A stretch of DNA of 64,000 nt from Halomonas sp. (GCF_029263665.1 NZ_JAJUFQ010000005.1:186001-250000); one strand, 5' to 3'. Numbered from the stretch's first letter, positions 8,768-17,513 are shown. A program made the numbers and translations. The notes: generated by a model from the sequence alone, not told the origin.

Positions 8768-9322
8768 TCAAGAGACAGAACGATTCCTCTCTGATTCCTG
8801 GCGAGTTTCCAGCCATTGATTTCGCGATACTCGATATGCTCGCACGTTACGATCCACGAACCTGGTCTCCACGAAATCCCGAAAGCCGATTTTCTCTGCC
8901 ACTCTCACTGAAGCAGCATTATCTGGTTCAATCAGTGCGATGACTGTTGGTACTTGCCGTTGTGTAAAAGCGTATTCCAACACTGCCAGATTAGCCTCTG
9001 TCGCGAATCCTCGATTCCAGCGGTGTCTGGCAAAACGATAGCCTAGGCCGACTTCTTCACAGTCATTGACGACTTCGGGATAAATACCACTGAATCCAAT
9101 CAGCTCATCTGACACTTTGTCTTCAACCGCCCATGGACTAAAACCATACGTAGCCTGGCAATTGCGACACCAGTCTATAAATTGCCGTGTGGCGTTTTCG
9201 TCGTAGATCCCATGCAGCGAATACTTCATTACCTCAGGATCGCCAATGATTCTGGACAAAGACGCAAAATCATCACGGGATAACGAACGTACTCTCAGGC
9301 GTGGTGTTTCAATGCGGAACAT
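8768..9322 (-). CDS. GNAT family N-acetyltransferase (RimJ/RimL type)
   Basis: A 184-residue acetyltransferase of the RimJ/RimL/Acetyltransf_3 kind. It opens with RIETPRLRVRSLSRDDF, carries IGFSGIYPE in the central strand, then LGYRFARHRWNRGFATEAN as motif A and VIALIEPDNAASVRVAEKIGF as motif B. The start at 9322 puts the family-typical ETPRL at residues 4-8. An upstream in-frame start at 9361 would add 13 residues with no family match. The target (a ribosomal protein N-terminus, antibiotic or small molecule) is not predictable. Confidence 0.85.
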   Translation of the reverse strand: MFRIETPRLRVRSLSRDDFASLSRIIGDPEVMKYSLHGIYDENATRQFIDWCRNCQATYGFSPWAVEDKVSDELIGFSGIYPEVVNDCEEVGLGYRFARHRWNRGFATEANLAVLEYAFTQRQVPTVIALIEPDNAASVRVAEKIGFRDFVETRFVDRNVRAYRVSRNQWLETRQESERNRSVS

Positions 9323-9439
9323 GGTGTGTGCTTCCTGGTTCGCATGGGATATCGCGTCCACCGATCAACATCATTCATAGAAATCCCTCTCAGCCACGAT
9401 ACCTTCCTCGGCCTGACAGCAAGCGCAGGTCGGGTCTAC

Positions 9440-10837
9440 TTACCATCTGAGCTGCTCGGCCAGGTGCCGATACCCGCCTTCCAAGACTTGACTCGTGAGA
9501 TTGGTCACGCCCAGAAGTAACCCCTTGTGAGCGTTGCCTCGCGTCACAAACCAGGGAGACAACGGTGCCGGAGCCAACCCAACCTCCTGCGCCATAACCG
9601 CGATGTGCACATCGTCAATGTCGTCAGGCAGATTGACCAGCAACGACAAGCCGGCCATTTTTCTCACGCAAGGCGATTCTTCCATCAGCTCAAGCAATGC
9701 ATTGCGTCGTTGGGTATACAGTCGCTTCATGCGCCGTATGTGGCGAAGGTAATGGCCGTCTCGCAAGAATTCCGCCACGGCCAATTGGCTGGGTAGCGCC
9801 GACGCTGGCGACAGTGCTGCTGCGGTATCCCCGGCACGGCTTGCCAGCATGGGCGGCACCACCATGAAACCGAGCCGCAACCTTGGGCTGATGGTTTTGC
9901 TGAAAGTACCGATATGAATCACCCTGCCATCATGATCCAGCGACGCCAGCGCCGGCGATGCCCGGCCGTTTAGTTGCAGCTCGCTCAGGTAATCATCTTC
10001 GATCACCCAACCAGCGTTTTCCCGGGCCCAGATCAGCAGTGCCTGGCGACGAGCCAGCGACAACTGCATTCCCAATGGCGCTTGTTGGCTGGGCGTCACA
10101 ATCGCCAACTGAGCGTCTGGCGCTAACGCCACGCCCTGATCAACACAGATCCCCTGTTCATCCACCGGAATTGGCACAGAGGTATATCCTGCCAATGACA
10201 AGGCGTGCCGAGCCAGTGGATAGCAGGGATCCTCAACCCAGACACGTTGCGAATCCAGGCGCAACAGGTGCAGCGCCAAACCCAGCGCACCAGCATAGCC
10301 ATTGGTGATGATGACCTGATCCGGAGAGCATTGCAGTCCACGGGAGACGGCCAGGTAGGCAGCAATTTCCTTGCGTAATACCTGCTCTCCACGCGGGTCG
10401 GGATAGCGCAATGTTTCCGCCACTGCCTGTCGCGAACAGCGCAGCATGATGCGGGACCAGAGCTTGTGGGGAAAACCGTCTTGCGCGGGCACCCCTACTT
10501 GAAAGGGTTTAGGGGCGCTGTCCAGGTCCTGATAGAGGTCGGGTAACGGTAGCTGCGAGGTCCGGTCAGTCATCTCTGGTAATGCTGGTAGTACCGAGGC
10601 CACGAAAGTACCGGCGGCCCCTTTCGAGATGACCAGCTGATCATCGCTCAGTCGGTCATAAGCCGCTTTCACGGTACCCCGCGAAACGCCCAACTGTACG
10701 GCGAGATCACGCCATGAAGGTAACCGCGCACCCTCGTACAAATGCCCCTGCCGAATGGCGTCAGAGATATTGGCGCGTATCTGCTCAGCCAGGGAGCGCT
10801 TGCCGTGGCGATCAAGTGAAAAGCGAAGCTTGCTCAT
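9440..10837 (-). CDS. MocR/PdxR-type PLP-dependent transcriptional regulator
   Basis: A 465-residue fusion of an N-terminal GntR-like winged helix (residues about 15-80, with LPSWRDLAVQLGVSRGTVKAAY) and a C-terminal fold-type I aminotransferase-like domain. The PLP lysine lies in HIGTFSKTISPRLRLGF, and the earlier VEDPCYPLAR and VIEDDYLSEL blocks are aminotransferase motifs. MocR proteins use PLP as a ligand or to sense amines. The target is unknown; the divergent TlpA/DsbD genes are the nearest candidates. Start 10837 puts SKLRFSLDR at the N-terminus. Confidence 0.88.
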   Translation of the reverse strand: MSKLRFSLDRHGKRSLAEQIRANISDAIRQGHLYEGARLPSWRDLAVQLGVSRGTVKAAYDRLSDDQLVISKGAAGTFVASVLPALPEMTDRTSQLPLPDLYQDLDSAPKPFQVGVPAQDGFPHKLWSRIMLRCSRQAVAETLRYPDPRGEQVLRKEIAAYLAVSRGLQCSPDQVIITNGYAGALGLALHLLRLDSQRVWVEDPCYPLARHALSLAGYTSVPIPVDEQGICVDQGVALAPDAQLAIVTPSQQAPLGMQLSLARRQALLIWARENAGWVIEDDYLSELQLNGRASPALASLDHDGRVIHIGTFSKTISPRLRLGFMVVPPMLASRAGDTAAALSPASALPSQLAVAEFLRDGHYLRHIRRMKRLYTQRRNALLELMEESPCVRKMAGLSLLVNLPDDIDDVHIAVMAQEVGLAPAPLSPWFVTRGNAHKGLLLGVTNLTSQVLEGGYRHLAEQLRW

Positions 10838-10844
10838 TGGCCCA

Positions 10845-10874
10845 TGGTACATAAAAACTTATCAATCTTGGTAC
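10845..10874. repeat. direct repeat TGGTAC, candidate MocR site
   Basis: TGGTAC occurs at 10845-10850 and 10869-10874, exactly 24 bp apart, just upstream of the mocR start. MocR regulators are known to bind pairs of direct repeats, so this may be an autoregulatory site. Assignment is inference. Confidence 0.4.
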
Positions 10875-10925
10875 TTTTTATTGGATCATCATCGGCTTCA
10901 GAATGACTACCTAGCGCCCTATTTA

Positions 10926-10969
10926 TATGGCTATTTTATTGGCCTGTTTTATATGGCTTGTATATGGCC
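10926..10969. repeat. cluster of four TATGGCY-like direct repeats
   Basis: TATGGCT (10926), ATTGGCC (10938), TATGGCT (10952) and TATGGCC (10963) lie in the same orientation with starts 12, 14 and 11 bp apart, near one helical turn. They occupy the mocR-tlpA divergent region and may be activator sites or degenerate tandem repeats. Confidence 0.4.
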
Positions 10970-11008
10970 CATTGTACTGCCACTCCACCGTCCAACAGGA
11001 TGAGATTG

Positions 11009-12109
11009 ATGCAGACCAAAAAATCCTGGCTTTCCATTGCCATACTGTCCGCCCTATTGCTCGGCCACATTGGCCCAATCCAGGCTGCCGATCAGGACGA
11101 CGTTGATCAGGAGCAGGCTGAGCAGGAGCAAGCCTATGATATGGAAGCCGACGGCGAGCAGCGTGCCAAGGCGGCAGGCGAATCGCTAATCGGCCAACCC
11201 GGTCCGGAGATGAGCCTGACCACTCTGGACGGTGAAACCATTGATCTCGGCAGCCTGTATGGCAATAAACCGGTCTACATAAAATTCTGGGCGACCTGGT
11301 GTGTGCCTTGTCGTCAGCAGATGCCTGGTTTCCAGAAGTTTCAGGAGGAGCACGGCGATGATATTCAAGTCATCGCCGTGAACACGGGGTACGCCGATAC
11401 CGCTGAGGCGGCGAGAGCCTATCGCGATGAAATGGGACTGACCATGCCTATCACGGTGGATGATGGCACGCTAGGCGAAGCCCTGAACCTGCGCGTGACC
11501 CCACAGCACGTGCTGATTGATCGCAGTGGTCACATCGCCTATATCGGTCATCGAGATGATCAGGAACTGGAACAGGCGCTGCAAGCAGTACTCGAGGAAG
11601 ATGACCAGCAATCCGCTGCCACCGAGGAAGCGAAAGTCACAGACACGGGCGCCGATACGCTGAAGGTGGGCCAAACGGTCAAGGATCTCGCTGTCACCAC
11701 GTGGGATGGCAATAGCATTGATCTGTCTCGAGCGGATTCCGACAAGCCATTGGGTGTGGTGTTCTTTGCCACCTGGTGTGAGTCCTATCTTGCGGAGAGC
11801 AAACCGGAAACCGCCACTGCCTGCCGTCGCGTACGTGAAACCGTCAACCAACTGAGCGAAGATGAAGAAGTACAGTGGGTAGGTATCATGTCTGGTCTTT
11901 GGACCAAGGAATCCGATGTCGAAAGCTATCTTGCCAGCACCGAGACGGACATCCCGGTGGTGCTCGATGCCGAAGGTGAGCTACATCGAGCCTTCGATAT
12001 TCGACAGATACCTTCTGTCGTATTGATCAGTGCTGACGGGCAGATAACAGAGAAGCTTGGACCGCAAGACACCAAACTGACCGAAGCGGTGGAGCGTCTC
12101 AACCAATAG
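11009..12109 (+). CDS. periplasmic two-domain TlpA-like thioredoxin
   Basis: A 366-residue exported thioredoxin-like protein. A signal peptide (SWLSIAILSALLLGH, probable cleavage after GPIQA) precedes a Glu/Gln/Asp-rich linker. Domain 1 (about residues 60-190) carries the redox motif FWATWCVPCRQQMP and the cis-Pro region RVTPQHVLID. Domain 2 (about 215-360) has FFATWCESYLAE, where the second active-site cysteine is replaced, and ends with RQIPSVVLISADG. So domain 1 looks catalytic and domain 2 degenerate. The start at 11009 has AGGA 8 bases upstream. A ScsB/DsbD-type reductase follows and probably keeps this protein reduced. Confidence 0.82.
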   Translation: MQTKKSWLSIAILSALLLGHIGPIQAADQDDVDQEQAEQEQAYDMEADGEQRAKAAGESLIGQPGPEMSLTTLDGETIDLGSLYGNKPVYIKFWATWCVPCRQQMPGFQKFQEEHGDDIQVIAVNTGYADTAEAARAYRDEMGLTMPITVDDGTLGEALNLRVTPQHVLIDRSGHIAYIGHRDDQELEQALQAVLEEDDQQSAATEEAKVTDTGADTLKVGQTVKDLAVTTWDGNSIDLSRADSDKPLGVVFFATWCESYLAESKPETATACRRVRETVNQLSEDEEVQWVGIMSGLWTKESDVESYLASTETDIPVVLDAEGELHRAFDIRQIPSVVLISADGQITEKLGPQDTKLTEAVERLNQ

Positions 12110-12136
12110 GCAGCCCCTTCTCTTCTATCCTCTTTT

Positions 12137-12156
12137 CCGCTCCGGCGACGGAGCGG
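12137..12156 (+). terminator. 8-bp perfect hairpin in the tlpA-dsbD gap
   Basis: CCGCTCCG and CGGAGCGG pair around the GCGA loop, between the tlpA stop and the dsbD-like start. No T-run follows, so it may only partly attenuate or stabilise the message between two linked genes. Confidence 0.45.
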
Positions 12157-12200
12157 CATAACTTCTGATGAAATAGCCCGCCGCGCGGGGGTTGGAGCCA

Positions 12201-14336
12201 ATGACGACATTCCTGTTCCGCTGCCTGCTTCTCTGCTGCCTGTCTTCCGCGTTGTTCCTGCAGACAGCCGCCGCCCAGGGGATTCCTGGTACCTCTGACG
12301 AGGTGCTGATCAAGAACTCGCTGATCGCGGAAACAGACCGCCCCGCACCAGGTACATCAAGTACCTTGGCGGTGTTCATGGAACCGCAATCAGGCTGGCA
12401 CGGATATTGGAAACAGCCGGGCAACATTGGCTTGCCACCGCAGTTCGATTGGCAGTTGCCGGAAGGCGTCAGTGTTGGCGAACCAGCCTATCCGGTACCG
12501 CAGACGCTGATGACTGGCGATCTGATGAATCATGTCTACGAGCACCCTTATGCGCTACTGGTGCCGTTTGAAATAGACGACTCGGTAGCGCAAGGAACCT
12601 CGCTTCCCATCACTGCTGATATCAAGTATCTGGCCTGCCGAGCGGATGCTTGCGTCCCTGAAGAAGCATCGCTGGCTATTACGCTGGTTGCTGGAAATGG
12701 CGAGGTCCCGCCAGAGCGCAAGGCGCGTTTCGACGAATGGCGGCGAGAGCTTCCGAGACCGCTGGGCTCACCGGCCAGCTTCACGGTGACGGATGATGCT
12801 CGACTGCGCCTGAGCATCCCCCTGCCCGCCAGTGTCGAGCTGGACAATCCTCATTTGTTTGTCGCCACCGACAAGATAATCGACCCCGCAGCAGAACAGG
12901 TTTTCAGCCGCGAAGGAAATGCGCTGATCGTCGAGACCCGGCTGGACAAGTCCCGCCAGGCATCTGGCCCGCCTGCTGAGTTAGAGGCACTGCTGTCATT
13001 GGGCAACGGCACAGGCCTGGCATTGCGTGGCCACGATGAGAATGGATCGGTGGCATCTGATAGCCCCCAGAATTTGTCACAAGCTGGCATCCCGGCTGAA
13101 CAGGCCAACACCACTGCCCTGCTGCTGACGGCATTGCTCGGCGCCCTGCTGGGCGGCGTTCTTCTCAATATCATGCCCTGCGTGTTCCCGATCCTCAGTC
13201 TCAAGGTGCTTAGCCTGGCGCGCCTGTCTGGTGGTAAACGCGAGGCTCGGCGTGAGGCACTGGCCTACACCACAGGCGTCGTGATCGTCTGCCTCATGCT
13301 GGGCGCGGTTATCCTGGCACTGCGTGCCGCCGGTACTCAGATAGGTTGGGCGTTCCAACTGCAGGACCCACGAGTCATCGTGGTGCTTGCCCTGTTGACC
13401 GCTGCCATCGGCTTCAATCTGGCAGGATTGTTTGAACTGGGCTCCATCAGCACAGGCACAAGATTGGCGGATCAGGGAGGCATGGCGGGTGCTTTCTGGA
13501 CCGGTGTACTTGCTGCCTTTGTGGCGACGCCCTGCTCTGGCCCGTTCATGGCCACTGCCCTCGGCGCAGCGCTGGTATTGCCCCCGTTTGCCGCACTGGC
13601 TGTCTTTGCCGGTCTAGGGCTGGGCATCGCCTTGCCATTTCTGCTGCTGGGTTTCGTACCCGCGCTGAGCCGCTGCCTGCCCCGTCCCGGTCCGTGGATG
13701 GAAAGCTTCCGCCATCTCATGGCCATCCCCATGTTTCTGACGGCCCTTGCTCTGGCCTGGGTACTGGGCCGACAGCTCAGCAACGACGGCTTGATAGCGA
13801 GCTTCTCTCTGATCATGTTGCTGGCGGTCGGGCTCTGGTTTACCGGCTTGCGCCAACGTAATGGCAAACGGCTGGCTTGGCTGCCAGCAGGACTGGCTGT
13901 CGTACTCACGTTGGCAGGCAGCATTGTGGTTCCCCACGCCTTTCCTGGGCATGATGCAACCGCCGCCAACGAGGTGGCAAACGCCTCGGAAACCACTGTG
14001 CTCCCCTTCGATACAAAGCGCCTGGCGGAACTCCAACAGCAGAAAAAGACGGTCTTTGTCTACTTTTCCGCAGACTGGTGCATCACTTGCCAGATAAACG
14101 AACAGCGGGCAATCAACACTTCCAGCACGCAGCAGGCTTTGGAACAGGCAGGCGTGGTCACCATGAAGGGGGATTGGACCAACGGTGACCCTGCTATCAC
14201 CGCCTTTCTGCAGGAACATGGCCGCTCTGGGGTGCCGCTCTACCTGTGGTATGCACCAGGAGAAAGCGAGCCTGAGGTGCTCCCTCAGATCCTTGAGCCG
14301 GATAGCCTTTTGGCGTTGGCTGGTAAAGCCCATTAA
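12201..14336 (+). CDS. ScsB/DsbD-type protein-disulfide reductase
   Basis: An inner-membrane electron conduit of 711 residues that passes electrons from cytoplasmic thioredoxin to periplasmic thiol proteins. A signal peptide leads into an N-terminal DsbD-alpha-like domain (SGWHGYWKQPGNIGLPPQF, with YLACRADACVP holding two Cys). The eight-helix core has the two redox cysteines in NIMPCVFPILSLK and VATPCSGPFMATAL. The C-terminal thioredoxin domain has FSADWCITCQINEQRA. The long N-terminal domain is of ScsB rather than E. coli DsbD type. It follows the TlpA-like gene by about 90 bp and is likely its reductant. ATG 12201 was preferred over TTG 12192. Confidence 0.87.
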   Translation: MTTFLFRCLLLCCLSSALFLQTAAAQGIPGTSDEVLIKNSLIAETDRPAPGTSSTLAVFMEPQSGWHGYWKQPGNIGLPPQFDWQLPEGVSVGEPAYPVPQTLMTGDLMNHVYEHPYALLVPFEIDDSVAQGTSLPITADIKYLACRADACVPEEASLAITLVAGNGEVPPERKARFDEWRRELPRPLGSPASFTVTDDARLRLSIPLPASVELDNPHLFVATDKIIDPAAEQVFSREGNALIVETRLDKSRQASGPPAELEALLSLGNGTGLALRGHDENGSVASDSPQNLSQAGIPAEQANTTALLLTALLGALLGGVLLNIMPCVFPILSLKVLSLARLSGGKREARREALAYTTGVVIVCLMLGAVILALRAAGTQIGWAFQLQDPRVIVVLALLTAAIGFNLAGLFELGSISTGTRLADQGGMAGAFWTGVLAAFVATPCSGPFMATALGAALVLPPFAALAVFAGLGLGIALPFLLLGFVPALSRCLPRPGPWMESFRHLMAIPMFLTALALAWVLGRQLSNDGLIASFSLIMLLAVGLWFTGLRQRNGKRLAWLPAGLAVVLTLAGSIVVPHAFPGHDATAANEVANASETTVLPFDTKRLAELQQQKKTVFVYFSADWCITCQINEQRAINTSSTQQALEQAGVVTMKGDWTNGDPAITAFLQEHGRSGVPLYLWYAPGESEPEVLPQILEPDSLLALAGKAH

Positions 14337-14350
14337 TCCCACATGCTGCC

Positions 14351-14387
14351 CTTGCCAGAGGTACATGTCACAAGTACGTCTGGCAAG
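14351..14387. terminator. bidirectional terminator-like hairpin
   Basis: CTTGCCAGA (14351-14359) pairs with TCTGGCAAG (14379-14387). After one mismatch, GTAC (14361-14364) pairs with GTAC (14374-14377). It lies between the convergent dsbD-like and methyltransferase genes, where a shared terminator is expected. Confidence 0.6.
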
Positions 14388-14412
14388 AGCACATTAGCTC
14401 CACCTGAAACCT

Positions 14413-15141
14413 TCATCGCTGCGCCGCGATCAACACCATCATGGGACGTTCGGCTTCTTCCGCCAAATCAGGAACTGCTGCGATCTGTTCTGCGCTTGGC
14501 CCCCACTCTTCGACGTGGCGCAGCTCAAAGCCCACAGACATCAGCGCATTCAGGGTGGTGCCCAGCGTCCGGTGGTACTTAATGACACCATCTGCCAGCC
14601 AATTGCTGACTCGCGGGCCTTCGTTCTGGTAGTTATTGACCCGCCATGAGCGCTGGCCTTCAGCATCGATCACCCACTCCTGGTTCGTCGCACAGGTATA
14701 GATCGGGTGCTCAGTAGTAAAGACCAACCATCCGCCCGGTTTCAGGGCCTGATGGATGGTCTCCAGGAAAGGGGTGAGATCCGGCAGGTAATGCAGTGCC
14801 AACGAGCTGTAGGCCAGGTCGAACGTCTGCTCTGGCAGTGTCAGTTGCTCAAGGTCTGCCCGCTGGTAGCGAATGCCCGGATCGTCCGTCAGTTCACGCG
14901 CCCGCGCGAGCATTTTTTCAGACAAGTCGATGCCGAACACGTCAGCAGCGCCAGCTTGACGAGCATAGCGACAGAACCAGCCATAACCACAACCGAGATC
15001 AATGACACTCTTGCCGAGAAGCTCTGGCAACATGGCGTGAATGGAAGCCCACTCGGGCGCTCCGTCCAGCCCGAACTGCGAACGCGGAAGCTGAGCATAT
15101 CCATCGAAGAATGCCGGGTCATCGTAGATATTCTGAGACAT
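14413..15141 (-). CDS. class I SAM-dependent methyltransferase
   Basis: A 242-residue soluble methyltransferase with a Methyltransf_11/25 core. Motif I, the SAM-binding loop, reads VIDLGCGYGWFCRYARQAG. The acidic residue after strand 2 is in VFGIDLSEKML, and motif IV reads FDLAYSSLALHYL. The overall sequence resembles small-molecule or ubiquinone/rebeccamycin-type methyltransferases. The substrate is not predictable. The TfoX-domain gene lies immediately upstream on the same strand, with 3 bases between the genes, so the two are co-transcribed. Confidence 0.85.
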   Translation of the reverse strand: MSQNIYDDPAFFDGYAQLPRSQFGLDGAPEWASIHAMLPELLGKSVIDLGCGYGWFCRYARQAGAADVFGIDLSEKMLARARELTDDPGIRYQRADLEQLTLPEQTFDLAYSSLALHYLPDLTPFLETIHQALKPGGWLVFTTEHPIYTCATNQEWVIDAEGQRSWRVNNYQNEGPRVSNWLADGVIKYHRTLGTTLNALMSVGFELRHVEEWGPSAEQIAAVPDLAEEAERPMMVLIAAQR

Positions 15142-15144
15142 GAG

Positions 15145-15492
15145 TCAACCTGAAGGCGTTGATGCAGAAATCCCGAGTCTTGCCCAGAACATCAGTTCAT
15201 CCTGATCTTCCAGGGCTGAATCAGGCACTTCGTAATACGACAGCCGCTTTTGCTTGCGCTCCCCGGAAGGTTGCGAGACCCAGTAACTGAAAGGTTCGCA
15301 CCCTTGTTCCACGAATTTCTCGAGGCTGCCAGCATCAGCCTTGATGTAAAAGCGATTTTCTCTGCTGAGAATGCCAAACATGCGCCCGTCGAGAAACACC
15401 CCCATACTTCCGAACATACGTCGAGCAGAGACGTTGCCCAGAGGAGCAAGTTGATCGAGCAGAAAGTCGAGCAATTCGTGTGAGACACTCAT
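15145..15492 (-). CDS. TfoX/Sxy N-terminal domain protein
   Basis: A 115-residue protein made of a single TfoX N-terminal domain: SARRMFGSMGVFLDGRMFG, a central FYIKAD strand, and PFSYWVSQPSGERKQ leading to YYEVPDSAL. Competence regulator TfoX also has a C-terminal domain, absent here, so this is one of the many stand-alone domain proteins of unknown role. It is co-transcribed with the methyltransferase downstream. Confidence 0.82.
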   Translation of the reverse strand: MSVSHELLDFLLDQLAPLGNVSARRMFGSMGVFLDGRMFGILSRENRFYIKADAGSLEKFVEQGCEPFSYWVSQPSGERKQKRLSYYEVPDSALEDQDELMFWARLGISASTPSG

Positions 15493-15540
15493 GATTCGAT
15501 CATACCGCTGTAAACGTTACGCGCTTCCTCGCGAGCCCTG

Positions 15541-16254
15541 TCATTGCACCCTCTCCTGCGGCTCTTCCTCCCGTGGAGAGGATAAAATGATCTCGACACG
15601 ACGATTCTTGGCACGCCCTTCAGGGTTGTCATTTCCGTCGATTTCATTTGGTGCGACAGGCTGGCTTTCACCAAGTCCCTTGGATAGGATACGTGCCCCA
15701 TTGATGCCATTGTCCACGAGGTAACTGGTAACAGCCTCGGCTCTGGCATCGGACACTTCCTGATTCTGCTCTTTCGTTCCCGTGGAGTCGGTATACCCCA
15801 TGACATCTACCAGCACTTCGGGAAGCTCACTGAGCAATTCGGCGAGATGTCCCAGTATGGCCTGACCGCCTTCGGAAAGTGTCTTTCCATCGCTGCCGAA
15901 CAAGGTATCGCTGGTGGCAGACAGCACAAAGCGCTCGTGCTCTCCATCGGCTGCATCTGTCTCCGGTTCTTGCAGCATCAAGCCTTCATTGTGGGCCACG
16001 ACGTCCTGCACCAGTTGCGACAACTCCACCGGGTCGCGCTCATATTCCTCCACATTCGCAACCAGTTCCCGTACTTCCGGTGTCACCTCGCGAATATAAG
16101 CGTCATTGTCACTCCCCTGTCCAGCGCCTGCCAACCCGAGAGACAAAAGCACCGCGCTTGCAGATCGAATGACAAGCTTGCGCATACGAGATGCAAGCCA
16201 AGACTGGATCGAAGACAAGGAGTCGGCCGAAGGCAAGGAATAGATAGTGAACAT
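15541..16254 (-). CDS. OmpA-family peptidoglycan-binding protein
   Basis: An exported 237-residue protein with a C-terminal OmpA-like domain (about residues 115-228). The family core is seen as VDVMGYTDSTGTKEQNQE, then SDARAEAVTSYLVDNGI and the terminal NRRVEIIL with the peptidoglycan-contact Asn-Arg. The N-terminal 90 residues after the signal peptide are acidic and helical. ATG 16254 lies 7 bases past the stop of the upstream secreted protein, suggesting coupling. An ATG at 16185 would give a shorter, more usual signal peptide (RKLVIRSASAVLLSLGLAGA), so the true start is uncertain. The protein probably anchors its partner or itself to the cell wall. Confidence 0.8.
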   Translation of the reverse strand: MFTIYSLPSADSLSSIQSWLASRMRKLVIRSASAVLLSLGLAGAGQGSDNDAYIREVTPEVRELVANVEEYERDPVELSQLVQDVVAHNEGLMLQEPETDAADGEHERFVLSATSDTLFGSDGKTLSEGGQAILGHLAELLSELPEVLVDVMGYTDSTGTKEQNQEVSDARAEAVTSYLVDNGINGARILSKGLGESQPVAPNEIDGNDNPEGRAKNRRVEIILSSPREEEPQERVQ

Positions 16255-16260
16255 GGATCA

Positions 16261-16782
16261 TCAGTCTTGTGCAGGAATCAGGAAAGGGCCCAGCGGCTCC
16301 ACATCCTGCAGGAACAGCATGACGTTTTCGTCGACCGGAGGAGCAGGAAAAACGCCATACCAGGAACCAGCATACATGGCATCACCGGCATTGATGGTCG
16401 CCGTCGACGGTGCCAGGGGACGGTCTTCGGTATCTTTCAACAACAGATATTTCCGGTTGCCCGCCAGCAGGTAGAAATCCGTCTGATACGCACGCTCTGT
16501 CAGATTGTCGTAAAGCTCGATAGGTTCATCCAACCCGTTACCTACTGGCCGAAAGCGCACCTTGATCGTCACTTGCGTACCATCGCGGATGGCAGCACTG
16601 ACTTCCGCCAGGGCCTTGCCGCTGTTATGCATACCGACAGCCAGTACTTTCCTTTGACCTCCAGAGGCCTCCGCCTGCTGCTCTGGTGCGCTTTCCTGAG
16701 AGATTGCCAACCCCGCATGACAGGCCAGGATAGATATTGCCAATAGCGCCCTCGCGCGACTGGGGACTGACATCCAGCTCAC
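16261..16782 (-). CDS. secreted protein of unknown function, partner of OmpA-like protein
   Basis: A 173-residue protein with an N-terminal signal peptide (ARALLAISILACHAGLA). The mature part looks all-beta: VEVSAAIRDGTQVTIKVRFRP-like strands (in this gene AEVSAAIRDGTQVTIKV), KYLLLKDTEDRPLAP, then GSWYGVFPAPPVDENVMLFL. The last pattern, a short Gly-Ser-Trp turn and then 'FPAPP', recurs in extracellular beta-sandwich proteins encoded beside OmpA-domain genes. I do not recognise a named family. The gene is directly upstream of the OmpA-like gene and nearly touches it, so they probably act together in the envelope. Confidence 0.7.
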   Translation of the reverse strand: MSWMSVPSRARALLAISILACHAGLAISQESAPEQQAEASGGQRKVLAVGMHNSGKALAEVSAAIRDGTQVTIKVRFRPVGNGLDEPIELYDNLTERAYQTDFYLLAGNRKYLLLKDTEDRPLAPSTATINAGDAMYAGSWYGVFPAPPVDENVMLFLQDVEPLGPFLIPAQD

Positions 16783-16848
16783 TCCTTATAAAGCAGGATA
16801 AATACTTGATTCGCCAAAATAGCATATCAATCAAGGTAGAAAATGATA

Positions 16849-16865
16849 GGCCCGCATGAGCGGCC
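16849..16865 (-). terminator. short GC hairpin after nucleotidyltransferase gene
   Basis: On the minus strand GGCCGC and GCGGGCC pair around TCAT with one bulged base, starting right after the stop codon of the nucleotidyltransferase-fold gene, followed by TATCATTTT. It is likely a weak intrinsic terminator. Confidence 0.4.
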
Positions 16866-16866
16866 T

Positions 16867-17463
16867 TTACATCACTTGGCTCTGTTGGGTATCACGGTTT
16901 GCCATCACCGGGCCATCCAGGCCCGAGCCAATGATGAGCCGAGGCCATTTCTTCAGCCAGCCCTTCGTTTCAATACGAGCCTTGAAGGCATCTGGCTTCG
17001 GTCGTTTCCTGTTCAGAGTCACGCTACCAGCAAACAATGCCTCCAGACCCAATGGCGCAACGAACTCAAGCTCCCGCCGCTTACCCACCAGGCGTACCCC
17101 AATGGCCGTTTCCACTTCGACCCAAAAGCTCATGGCATCGGCAGTGGATACGTATGGGGCATCAGCATTCCTGACGTGCATTCTGGCCTGGTTCTTGACC
17201 GACCATGGCAAGTCAGAGACTTCTCGCAGCCTGGCTTCCAGCATCCGGTCACGCTCAGGGCTTGAGTCCTGGGGATCAAAATAGACCAAATCGATATCGT
17301 CGAGTGGTGTCGACTGCGCATATTCGTGCAACCGGTCCCACACCAGGTTACGCACAAACCCAGCCGCCAGGCACCAGTCCCGGAGCCTGAGCTCACTTGC
17401 CCGCTCAAGAGCTGCGAGCCTCTGGGCGTCCGCCTTCAACCAGATGAGAAACTGTTCTTCCAA
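16867..17463 (-). CDS. nucleotidyltransferase-fold protein (NTP_transf_6 / DUF925, COG3575)
   Basis: A 198-residue protein of the NTP_transf_6 group. The signature LRDWCLAAGFVRNLVWDRLH is followed by PLDDIDLVYFDPQD, whose acidic pair matches the metal-binding DxD of the nucleotidyltransferase fold, and later DAMSFWVEVETAIGVRL. The family is widespread, but the substrate and transferred group are unknown. It precedes the OmpA partner pair on the same strand by about 85 bp, so it may share transcription or be independent. Confidence 0.82.
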   Translation of the reverse strand: MEEQFLIWLKADAQRLAALERASELRLRDWCLAAGFVRNLVWDRLHEYAQSTPLDDIDLVYFDPQDSSPERDRMLEARLREVSDLPWSVKNQARMHVRNADAPYVSTADAMSFWVEVETAIGVRLVGKRRELEFVAPLGLEALFAGSVTLNRKRPKPDAFKARIETKGWLKKWPRLIIGSGLDGPVMANRDTQQSQVM

Positions 17464-17513
17464 GTTACCCTTCCATGTCCCTATTTACGCTGCACGAACA
17501 AGCACAGGCACTT

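Noticed and set aside
15847..16746. Plus-strand 299-residue reading frame
   Set aside because: It is antisense to the OmpA-like and secreted-protein genes and shows no signal, domain or start site.
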